Below, piece by piece: positions 52,245 to 60,396 of a stretch of 64,000 bases of DNA. The number at the start of each line of letters is the position of its first letter. Within the stretch, counting starts at the first letter, position 1. The notes below the pieces were generated by a model. That model ran no database searches and was not told the DNA's origin. It worked only from the letters and a program-made list of their open reading frames with translations. A program made the translations under genes and the position numbers. Source of the stretch: Roseibium marinum (GTDB taxonomy: Bacteria; Pseudomonadota; Alphaproteobacteria; Rhizobiales; Stappiaceae); contig NZ_PPCN01000018.1 in assembly GCF_002906165.1 (NCBI RefSeq), positions 24,962 through 88,961 on the forward strand. Direction: 5' to 3'.

Positions 52245-52357
52245 CGCCATCCGTCATTGCTTTTCGCTTGATAACTGCTCCATCCTGATTTGCGCCGCAA
52301 TTACGTCGCGGTGGCATGGCAGCCTCTTGAACTGATTCGAGGAGGACGGAGCGGGCA

Positions 52358-53557
52358 ATGCGTCAGGGCATGAATTGGAAACTGGCAACTGCGGTTATCG
52401 GAAGCGGGCTTTGCCTCTTTCAGGCGGCAGGACCGGCGCAGGCGATCGAAAGCTGTGTCGCGGCTCTGAAGAAACAGGCGATCTCCGCCGGTGTTCGCCC
52501 GGAAGTCGCCGAACGCATGCTTTCAGGTGCCACTTTCGACGAGAAAGTCATCCGGTTCTCCACCTCCCAGCCCGAACACAAGACCGAGATCTGGGACTAT
52601 ATGGCCTTTCTGGTCGACGCACAGCGGATCAAGGACGGCAAGTCGAACCTGAAGAAACACGGCAGCACGCTGGCCGCGATCGAAAAACGCTATGGCGTGG
52701 ATCGCCACGTGGTGCTTGCCGTTTGGGGCATAGAAAGCGACTACGGCCAGTTTCAGGGGGATTTCTATACCCCGCATGCCTTGGCGAATCTTGCCTGCGC
52801 GGGAAAGCGCCGCCAGAAATATTTCCGCGGCGAGCTGATCAAGACCTTGCAGATCGCCTCGCGCGGCGATGTTCCGGTTGAGGATTTTCGCGGTTCCTGG
52901 GCGGGGGCCTTCGGCCAGACCCAGTTCATGCCGAGCACCTATAACAGTCTGGCGGTCGATTACGACGGCGATGGCCGCAAGGATCTGGTCAACTCGGTGC
53001 CCGATGCCCTGGCATCGACGGCCAATTTCCTGAAGAACGCCGGCTGGAAGAACAGCCGCCCCTGGGGTTACGAGGTCAAGGTGCCGGACGGATACTCGGG
53101 ACCCTCCGGCCGGAAGTCCTATTTCTCGCTCGCCACCTGGGCCAAACGAGGCCTTGTCGGCATCGATGGCAGCCGTCTTTCCGGCAATCTCGAGGCGGCG
53201 CTGATCCGCCCGGCCGGGGCGGGTGGACCGGCTTTTCTTGTCACCCGGAACTTCCGGGCGCTGCGCTCCTACAATGCCTCGACATCCTATGGCATGGCGA
53301 TTGCCCTTCTGTCGGAACTCGTCTCCGGCGGCGATCCGTTCAAGACCCCGTGGCCGACCGATAATCCCGGGCTCTCCCGGGCACAGCGGCTCGACCTTCA
53401 AAAGCTGCTGAACAGGAACGGCTTCGACGTGGGAGAACCGGACGGCAAGGTCGGGCCCGCGACGCGGGCAGGGATCCGCAAGGCGGAAGCCAAACATGGC
53501 ATGCCGGAAACGGGACGGCCGTCCTGGAACGTCTATTACGCCCTTGGGGGACGCTAG
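52358..53557 (+). CDS. Lytic murein transglycosylase (MltB family) with peptidoglycan-binding domain
   Basis: This 399-residue periplasmic enzyme cleaves glycan strands of peptidoglycan. A signal peptide (AVIGSGLCLFQAAGPAQA) is followed by the SLT-type catalytic domain with the acid Glu in VLAVWGIESDYGQFQG and the substrate region WAGAFGQTQFMPSTYN. A C-terminal peptidoglycan-binding domain of about 60 residues (LDLQKLLNRNGFDVGEPDGK) completes it. It is preceded by GAGGAGG. No lipobox is seen, unlike E. coli MltB, so it is probably soluble. Confidence 0.94.
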   Translation: MRQGMNWKLATAVIGSGLCLFQAAGPAQAIESCVAALKKQAISAGVRPEVAERMLSGATFDEKVIRFSTSQPEHKTEIWDYMAFLVDAQRIKDGKSNLKKHGSTLAAIEKRYGVDRHVVLAVWGIESDYGQFQGDFYTPHALANLACAGKRRQKYFRGELIKTLQIASRGDVPVEDFRGSWAGAFGQTQFMPSTYNSLAVDYDGDGRKDLVNSVPDALASTANFLKNAGWKNSRPWGYEVKVPDGYSGPSGRKSYFSLATWAKRGLVGIDGSRLSGNLEAALIRPAGAGGPAFLVTRNFRALRSYNASTSYGMAIALLSELVSGGDPFKTPWPTDNPGLSRAQRLDLQKLLNRNGFDVGEPDGKVGPATRAGIRKAEAKHGMPETGRPSWNVYYALGGR

Positions 53558-53745
53558 AAAGAAAAGCGCCGCTTTCCACTCGCAAGTCCTTCATCCTTAA
53601 ATTCTTTTAAAAAGATACCGGCATTGCGGTGTGGATTACTTTGTCACGCCCGATACCGGTGCGTATATGCACCGTGTCCGGCAATGGTTTATTGCAATGC
53701 GGTAGAGCGCGGCGCAATATATTGGCGGTTTTCTGGAGGATCGGC

Positions 53746-54387
53746 ATGTCGGGACGGATTTTGACTGTTGCGCAGCAAAAGGGCGGCTCGGGAAAAACGA
53801 CGCTGGCGGCGCATCTCGCTGTGGCACTCGCAAGACAATCGGGTGAACCGGTTGCAATTCTCGATGTCGATCCGCAGGGATCTCTCGGCACCTGGTACGA
53901 AGCGCGGGAAAACCGTCTGGGCGAGGACAATACCGGCCTGGAATTTCGCACCGCGTCCGGCTGGGGGGCTCGGCGGGAAGCGAGATCGCTTGCCAGATCC
54001 CACGGTTACGTACTGATCGACACAGCGCCCAAGACCGATACCGACGCCAAGCCCGCCATCGACGCCGCCGATTTCGTGATCGTTCCCATCCAGCCGACAC
54101 CGGTCGATCTATGGGCAACGGCGCAGACTGTCGAACTGGCCGCCCGCGAGGATACGCCCGCGCTGCTGGTTCTCAACCGGGTGCCGCCCCGCGCTTCCCT
54201 TACGGAAGAAATGGCGGACGCGATCAAGGCTTCCGGTTACGATGCTCTGAACGCCCGCCTGGGAAACCGCACCGTGTTCGCGGCGGCTATGGGAAGGGGG
54301 CACTCGGTGATGGAGGAAGCACCCTCCAGCAAGGCGGCGCTGGAAGTCGGCCTTTTGGTCGAAGAGCTGATCGCCCGGATCGAGTAA
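53746..54387 (+). CDS. ParA family ATPase
   Basis: This is a MinD/ParA-type ATPase of about 213 residues. It has the deviant Walker A motif QQKGGSGKTTLAAHLA at the N-terminus, AILDVDPQGSLGTWYE, VLIDTAPKTDTDAKPAID and VVPIQPTPVDLWA. TGGAGG lies upstream of the ATG at 53746. There is no parB partner next to it, so it is not a plasmid-style partition pair. Solitary ParA-like proteins of this size position other cell components. Its neighbours are cell-wall genes. Confidence 0.9.
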   Translation: MSGRILTVAQQKGGSGKTTLAAHLAVALARQSGEPVAILDVDPQGSLGTWYEARENRLGEDNTGLEFRTASGWGARREARSLARSHGYVLIDTAPKTDTDAKPAIDAADFVIVPIQPTPVDLWATAQTVELAAREDTPALLVLNRVPPRASLTEEMADAIKASGYDALNARLGNRTVFAAAMGRGHSVMEEAPSSKAALEVGLLVEELIARIE

Positions 54388-54553
54388 TACCCGGCCTCTT
54401 GCCGGGCGTCCGGCAAGCATTTTCCGATGCATGCTGGCTAAGGACGTCCGGTCAGAACGTCATAGGCATTTTTTTTGCCCGTGCATTTTTGCCTTGTCCT
54501 CGTCATGATCCGGTGCCTTGATGGTGAAAATTCTAGGCCCGGGAGGTCTGGCC

Positions 54554-57500
54554 ATGTCTCTTTTTTCGCGGTTCTCTTTTAGATTTCAGTCATTTTCAGG
54601 ACATCAGATGAAAAACGGTCGCAATTCCATCGCTCTTGCCATGGTCCTGACTTCGGTGCTGGGCTGGAGCGCGGGTTTCCCGGTTTCACCGGCCGAAGCC
54701 CAGGACCGGCGCATTGTCACCATTGAAGACGCTGACTTTTTCGGCAGCGACTATCGGACGGTGAAGGACGTCGACATTGAAGGGTGCAAGTCCGCCTGCC
54801 TGCAGGACAGTCAATGCCGCGCTTTCACGTTCAACACCTCCGCCGGCTGGTGCTTCCTGAAATCCGACTTCGGTGAATTGCAGGGCTTTTTGGGAGCCGT
54901 TGCGGGCCGCGTTGTCGAAGTTCAGGCCCCGAGGCCGGATCTGAGCGCCGACCGGAAAGCCGAACTTACGTACCTGCCGCAATCGCAGATCGAGGCGGCG
55001 GAGACCTATTCTCTCGGCATTGCCAATTCCGTCCAGCCCCGTGGCCAGAGCGCGGATCAGCTCCGCCGTGACGGTCAGGCAGCTCTGTCCAACCGGAACG
55101 GGTCGCTGGCGGAGGCCGATTTCCTCCAGTTGATCGTACTGGAGCCCGGTGACTTCGATGTCTGGAGACAGTTGACAACCGCGTTGCTTCTGCAGGAGCC
55201 GGAGAAATGGCAGGAGCGGGAGAACAAGCAGAAAAACGCGGTCTCCGCCGCCGTCAACGCCTATTTGCGCGCGGTGAGCGTCCCTGAGCAGGCTTTGGCG
55301 CTTGAACTTTTGAGCCGGTCGCTGGAACGGCGCAGCGAGTTCAAGACTGCGATCAAGGCCATGCGCGCGTCCCTGGCGCTTGAGGAGAACTCGAGCCTGC
55401 GCTCGCGCTATGACGGGATGGTGGCGAAACACGGCTTCCGGATTGTCGATCATCAGGTGGACTCCGACAGTGTTTCTCCGCGCATCTGTCTCGTTTTTTC
55501 GCAGAAGCTGCCGCTCGGACAGGACATGAACCCCTATGTCACCGTACGCGGCGAGGGGTTCCTGTCGATCGAGGCGGAGGACAGTCAGATCTGTGTGGAC
55601 GGCCTTCAGCACGGCAAGCGCTACCAGATGACCGCGCGCAGCGGTCTTCCGGCTGCGGACGGTGAAAAGCTTGAGAAATCCGTCGAGATATCCGCCTATG
55701 TGAAAGACCGCACCCCGTCGGTGAATTTCCTCGGCCGCTCCTATGTTCTTCCTTCCGGCGGCAATCCGACCATTCCCATTGTCTCGGTCAACACCAGTGA
55801 AGTGGAAACGACGATCTTCAGGATTGGCGACCGGTCCGTCGCCGAAGTCCTGCGGGACAACAAGTTCCTGCGCCAGCTCAACACCTATGAGGCGGATCAA
55901 ATCGGCGACGAGCTTGGAGAAAAAGTCTGGTCCGGCATCGTGGAAACCGAAAATCGGCTCAATCAGGACATCACGACGGCGATACCGGTAAGCGAAACCG
56001 GCATCGAATTGAAACCGGGTATCTATGCCATGACGGCGCGCTCCAGGCTTGACCTGCAGAATCGCTGGGGCGCACTGGCAACGCAATGGTTCCTCGTCTC
56101 GGACCTGGGCGTGACCGCGCTCACCGGGGATGACGGCATCGCGGCGAATATCCGCTCGCTGTCCACCGCGGAGGCTCTTGAAGGCGTGACGGTCCGGCTC
56201 CTTGCCGTGAATAACGAGATTCTCGGCGAGACAAGCTCCAATGCCGAAGGATTCGCGGAATTCGCTCCCGGTCTGACACGCGGCCGCGGCGGCCGGGCCC
56301 CCGGCATACTGGTCGCGGAAACCGGCACCGGTGACTATTCCTTCCTCGATCTGCGCAAACCGGCGTTCGATCTTTCGGATCGGGGCGTCGAGGGACGTCC
56401 CGCGCCCGGACCGCTGGACGTGTTCGCCTGGACCGATCGCGGCATCTACAAGGCCGGGGAAACCGTTCATGCCCAGGCGCTGCTGCGCAATGCGAGCGCC
56501 GTCGCGCAGGAAGATTTTCCGCTGACACTGGTCTTTACCCGTCCGGACGGTGTCGAACACGCCCGCTTCACCGTCAATGACAGCGGTCTCGGCGGTCACC
56601 TGCAGGACCTGACACTTGCGCAATCTGCGCAGCAGGGTATCTGGTCCTGGCATGTTTTTGCCGACCCGAAGGGCAGCTCCCTGGCGCAGGAAACCTTCCT
56701 GGTGGAGGATTATCAGCCCGAACGGGTCGATTTCGAGCTTGAGACCGGGGCGAAGACCTTCAGCCGGACCGAGCCTACGGAAATTACGCTCAGCGCCAAA
56801 TTCCTCTATGGCTCTCCCGCGAGCGGGCAGTCGCTGGAAGGGGACATTATCCTTCGCCCGGTCCGCACCCTGGAGGCATATCCGGGCTATCTGTTCGGAC
56901 TGGAGGATGAGGAAACCTATTCGCAGCGCGGTGAGATCCCTTCCGGTCTGAAAACCGATGACGATGGCACGCTCAGCTTCGACGTCAGCCTTCCGGACCT
57001 GCCGGAGACGACGCTGCTCTACGACAGCGAGCTGAATGCGCGTCTTGTCGAGGCCGGCGGGCGTTATGTCGAGCGGAACCTGGATCTGCCGGTTGCCCTC
57101 GACGGCCCGCGGATCGGCATCAAGCCGGCTTTCGACGGCGGTGTCGACGAGGGCGGACCCGCCGATTTCTCCGTCATTGCCGTTGGTGTCGATGGCGAGG
57201 AGCAGACGGCTTCCGGGCTTGGCTGGACGCTTTCCAAGATCGACCGCCGCTATCAGTGGTACCGCCTGGACGGACGCTGGTCCTACGAACCCATCACCAC
57301 CTCGCGGCGCGTGGCCAGCGGTGAGATCGAGACCGGCTCCGGTGCGCCCGCCCGGTTGTCGCTGCCGGTCGAATGGGGTGAATACCGGCTGGAAGTTCAG
57401 GGCAGCGGTGCCCTTCAAACCTCCAGCAGTGTCACTTTCGACGCCGGCTGGTACACCGCGGACGCCACGTCCGATACGCCGGATTATCTTGATGTCGGGT

Positions 57501-60109
57501 TGGACAAGTCGAGCTACAGGCCCGGCGACACCGCCATCTTGCGGCTGAAACCGCAGATGGCCGGGATCGCCGTCGTCAATGTCGTGTCGGGGGGCCTCCT
57601 TGCCAGCCGGACGGTGGAAGTGACCGGTGAGGAAACCGAGGTGGAAATTCCGGTCAGCGATGACTGGGGGGCGGGGGCCTATATCACGGCCAGCCTCTAT
57701 CGGCCGATGGATCTCGACCAGAAGCGCATGCCTTCGCGGGCTATCGGTCTTTCCTGGCTGCAGGTCGATCCGGGCAGCCGCGCCATCGACGTTGAGCTGT
57801 CCGCGCCTGACCGGATCCTGCCGGAAACGACGCTGGAAGTCCCGGTCCGGCTCGCCAACCTCGAACCCGGCACACAGGCTTATCTCACGGTGGCGGCTGT
57901 CGATGTCGGCATCCTGAACCTCACGCGATACGAAACACCGGATCCGGAAGGCTGGTATTTCGGCCAGCGGCGTCTCGGCACCGATGTCCGCGACCTCTAC
58001 GGCCAGTTGATCGACCGCATGGCCGGTGCGATGGGGCGGGTCCGCTCCGGTGGCGATGCCATGGGGATGCGTCTGGACGCACCGCCGCCGGATGAAGAGC
58101 CGGTCGCGCTGTTCTCCGGCCTTGTGGATGTGGGAACCAACGGCGAAGCCACGGTTTCCTTCGACATCCCTGCCTTCAACGGCGCCCTGAAATTGATGGC
58201 GGTGGCCTGGACGAAGGACGGGGTCGGTCATGCGGACCGGCAGGTGGAAGTACGTTCGCCCGTCGTGATGACGGCAAGCGCGCCGGCGTTTCTGGCGCCG
58301 GGAGACCAGTCGCGCCTGGCCATTGAGATCGACAATGTAGACGGCGCGGCCGGCGCCTATGAGCTGGATATCTCCGTCGCGGACGGCCTGACGCTGCAGG
58401 ACGGCACTGCGCTCCAGAACCGGACGCTTGAAATCGAACAGGGCAAGAAGGCTCTCGTTCTCCTGCCGGTTTCCGCGGGCGAAGAGGCCGGCGAGAGTGA
58501 AGTCGTCGCTTCGCTCACCGGGCCGGAGGGCAAGACCTATATCAAGCGCTTCAGTGTCGAGATCAGGGACACCCAGCCCCAAGTGGTTCGAAGATCTTCC
58601 TTCCAGTTGGCCTCGGGCGGAAGCCTGACGCTGTCCGCCGACAGTTTCGATGGTTTGCGGCCTGAGACCGTCAAGGTGACCCTGACCGCGGGCGGCGCGG
58701 CGAGTATTGACGTCGCGGGCCTGCTGGATGCGCTGGATCGCTATCCGTTCGGCTGCACGGAACAGACCACCAGCCGTGCGCTGCCGCTGCTTTATCTGAG
58801 TGACGTCGCCGAGGCCGCTGGTCTCGGCTCGGACAGTGCTATCCGCGAACGGGTGGTCAAGGCGATTGGGCGGGTCCTGGCCAATCAGTCGTCCTCCGGC
58901 GATTTCGGTCTTTGGAACAGTTACGGCGGTGGCGACACCTGGCTTGACGCCTATGTGACGGATTTCCTCACCCGCGCGAAGGAAAAGGGCTATCAGGTTC
59001 CCGAAATCGCCTTCACCACGGCACTGGACAATCTTGAGAACCGGCTCGCCTACGCGTCCGATTTCCAGGATGGCGGCGAGGGGATCGCCTATGCGCTCTA
59101 CGTGCTGGCCCGCAACGGCCGCGCTTCCATGGGCGATCTGCGGTATTATCTCGATGCGAGGCTGCAAAGCTTCGCAACGCCTCTGGCAAAGGCCCAACTG
59201 GCGGCCAGCCTGGCGTTGTATGGCGAGCGTCAGCGCGCGGAAACCGGGTTCAAGGCCGCTCTTGCCGCCTTGCCGCAGGATGAACAGCGGAGCTACCGGG
59301 ACGATTACGGTTCTGTCCTGCGGGACAGCGCCGGCGTGACCGACTATGTCGTCTCCACATCCATGGGCCCCGCCCTGACCGGTGAAGCGGTCGAATTCCT
59401 GAAAACCGCGCAGACAAGCGCCTCCTGGCGCTCGACACAGGACATGGCCTGGCTGCTTCTCGCCGCACAGGCCCTGAACGAATCGGCGCGGGAAGCCCGG
59501 ATCTCGGTTGACGGCGAGGAAACGCCCGGCCGCCTTGCCTGGTCTCTTGAAGGCAGTGAGATCGCCACGGATGCGACCGACGTGACGAACAACGGCAGCG
59601 AGGCGACGGATCTCCTGGTTTCGGTCTTCGGTCAGCCGGTGACGCCGGAACCCGCTGGCGGCAAGGATTTTGCGGTCGAACGCACGGTTTATGATCTGGA
59701 CGGCAATCCGGTGGATCCTTCCGCGGTCCCCGTCAACACCCGCCTGGCCGTCGTGGTGACGGTCCGTGCGCTGACGGACCAGCCGGGACGGCTGATGGTG
59801 GTCGACCGGCTGCCGGCCGGTCTTGTCATCGACAATCCGCGCCTGGTTCGCTCCGGCGACCTTGGCGGCCTGTCGTTCCTATCCACCATCGATCAGCCCG
59901 AATATTCCGCCTTCTATTCCGACCGCTTCGAAGTGGCGGTGGATCAGACCCGGCAGGGCGGCAAGGAGATGACCTTCGCTTACCTTGCCCGTGCGGCAAC
60001 GCCGGGGACATTTGCCCATCCTCCCGCGTCCGTTGAAGACATGTACCGGCCGGACCGGCGCGCGATCACAGCAACCGGCCGCTTTGTCGTGCTCGGGCCG
60101 ACCCGCTAG
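54554..60109 (+). CDS. yfhM: Bacterial alpha-2-macroglobulin (YfhM-like) with N-terminal Apple/PAN domain
   Basis: This is an envelope protein of about 1850 residues that traps proteases with an internal thioester. The thioester is at 58751-58765 (GCTEQ within YPFGCTEQTTSR). MG domains fill the middle (ATAEPTEITLSAKF-like RTEPTEITLSAKFLYGSPAS; VSFDIPAFNGALKLMAVAWT), and the A2M helical domain follows the thioester. An Apple/PAN domain with six cysteine-type spacing (GCKSACLQDSQCRAFTFN) is at about 54740-54910. The ATG at 54554 has GGGAGG 7 bases upstream; 54608 is an alternative that gives a shorter signal peptide. It is paired with pbpC, as in many proteobacteria. Confidence 0.93.
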   Translation: MSLFSRFSFRFQSFSGHQMKNGRNSIALAMVLTSVLGWSAGFPVSPAEAQDRRIVTIEDADFFGSDYRTVKDVDIEGCKSACLQDSQCRAFTFNTSAGWCFLKSDFGELQGFLGAVAGRVVEVQAPRPDLSADRKAELTYLPQSQIEAAETYSLGIANSVQPRGQSADQLRRDGQAALSNRNGSLAEADFLQLIVLEPGDFDVWRQLTTALLLQEPEKWQERENKQKNAVSAAVNAYLRAVSVPEQALALELLSRSLERRSEFKTAIKAMRASLALEENSSLRSRYDGMVAKHGFRIVDHQVDSDSVSPRICLVFSQKLPLGQDMNPYVTVRGEGFLSIEAEDSQICVDGLQHGKRYQMTARSGLPAADGEKLEKSVEISAYVKDRTPSVNFLGRSYVLPSGGNPTIPIVSVNTSEVETTIFRIGDRSVAEVLRDNKFLRQLNTYEADQIGDELGEKVWSGIVETENRLNQDITTAIPVSETGIELKPGIYAMTARSRLDLQNRWGALATQWFLVSDLGVTALTGDDGIAANIRSLSTAEALEGVTVRLLAVNNEILGETSSNAEGFAEFAPGLTRGRGGRAPGILVAETGTGDYSFLDLRKPAFDLSDRGVEGRPAPGPLDVFAWTDRGIYKAGETVHAQALLRNASAVAQEDFPLTLVFTRPDGVEHARFTVNDSGLGGHLQDLTLAQSAQQGIWSWHVFADPKGSSLAQETFLVEDYQPERVDFELETGAKTFSRTEPTEITLSAKFLYGSPASGQSLEGDIILRPVRTLEAYPGYLFGLEDEETYSQRGEIPSGLKTDDDGTLSFDVSLPDLPETTLLYDSELNARLVEAGGRYVERNLDLPVALDGPRIGIKPAFDGGVDEGGPADFSVIAVGVDGEEQTASGLGWTLSKIDRRYQWYRLDGRWSYEPITTSRRVASGEIETGSGAPARLSLPVEWGEYRLEVQGSGALQTSSSVTFDAGWYTADATSDTPDYLDVGLDKSSYRPGDTAILRLKPQMAGIAVVNVVSGGLLASRTVEVTGEETEVEIPVSDDWGAGAYITASLYRPMDLDQKRMPSRAIGLSWLQVDPGSRAIDVELSAPDRILPETTLEVPVRLANLEPGTQAYLTVAAVDVGILNLTRYETPDPEGWYFGQRRLGTDVRDLYGQLIDRMAGAMGRVRSGGDAMGMRLDAPPPDEEPVALFSGLVDVGTNGEATVSFDIPAFNGALKLMAVAWTKDGVGHADRQVEVRSPVVMTASAPAFLAPGDQSRLAIEIDNVDGAAGAYELDISVADGLTLQDGTALQNRTLEIEQGKKALVLLPVSAGEEAGESEVVASLTGPEGKTYIKRFSVEIRDTQPQVVRRSSFQLASGGSLTLSADSFDGLRPETVKVTLTAGGAASIDVAGLLDALDRYPFGCTEQTTSRALPLLYLSDVAEAAGLGSDSAIRERVVKAIGRVLANQSSSGDFGLWNSYGGGDTWLDAYVTDFLTRAKEKGYQVPEIAFTTALDNLENRLAYASDFQDGGEGIAYALYVLARNGRASMGDLRYYLDARLQSFATPLAKAQLAASLALYGERQRAETGFKAALAALPQDEQRSYRDDYGSVLRDSAGVTDYVVSTSMGPALTGEAVEFLKTAQTSASWRSTQDMAWLLLAAQALNESAREARISVDGEETPGRLAWSLEGSEIATDATDVTNNGSEATDLLVSVFGQPVTPEPAGGKDFAVERTVYDLDGNPVDPSAVPVNTRLAVVVTVRALTDQPGRLMVVDRLPAGLVIDNPRLVRSGDLGGLSFLSTIDQPEYSAFYSDRFEVAVDQTRQGGKEMTFAYLARAATPGTFAHPPASVEDMYRPDRRAITATGRFVVLGPTR

Positions 60110-60378
60110 GCCGCGTGGACGAATTGGAGGTGCATTTCGTGAGAAAAGAGGCGAGAGATGGCGGGGAAAGATCCGCGGAGCGTATCGGCGATACGGTCAA
60201 GGATTTTTTCGCGCCGGATCGAAGCCTCTTGTCTCACCCGAAGGGCCGGGCCTCCATCGCCCCATCCCCGCGCCAATCCGTCTTGATGATGCCCCGGCAT
60301 CATCCGCACCGGATTGACTTGATCTTGAACGATGCGGCTCCCGGCGAAATGCATCTCCAATTCGTCCACACGGCCTAG
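60106..60378. mobile_element. 273-bp MITE-like element with 34-bp terminal inverted repeats
   Basis: 60106-60139 and 60345-60378 are inverted repeats that match at 32 of 34 positions (CTAGGCCGCGTGGACGAATT outward end). Between them are two internal palindromes: CGTATCGGCGATACG near 60181 and GATGATGCCCCGGCATCATC near 60286. The left end supplies the stop codon of yfhM, and the right end is 18 bases before the pbpC ATG. Open frames exist on both strands with near-identical ends (MDELEVHF and EMHLQFVHTA), a by-product of the repeats. GGGCCGA occurs on both flanks (60095 and 60378) and may be a target duplication. Confidence 0.7.
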
Positions 60379-60396
60379 GGCCGATAGGTCAGGAAA

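Noticed and set aside
53746..54387. Plasmid or chromosome partition locus
   Set aside because: Only a ParA-like gene is present, with no ParB, no parS-like cluster and no replication gene.
54686..59197. 1503-residue open frame antisense to the alpha-2-macroglobulin gene
   Set aside because: The length comes from the high GC and codon bias of the sense gene. The residues are arginine- and glycine-rich with no family features.
60106..60378. Two 87-residue open frames on opposite strands (60106-60369 minus, 60115-60378 plus)
   Set aside because: Their matching ends are produced by the terminal inverted repeats. The middles are unrelated and show no coding signal, so I annotate an element rather than genes.
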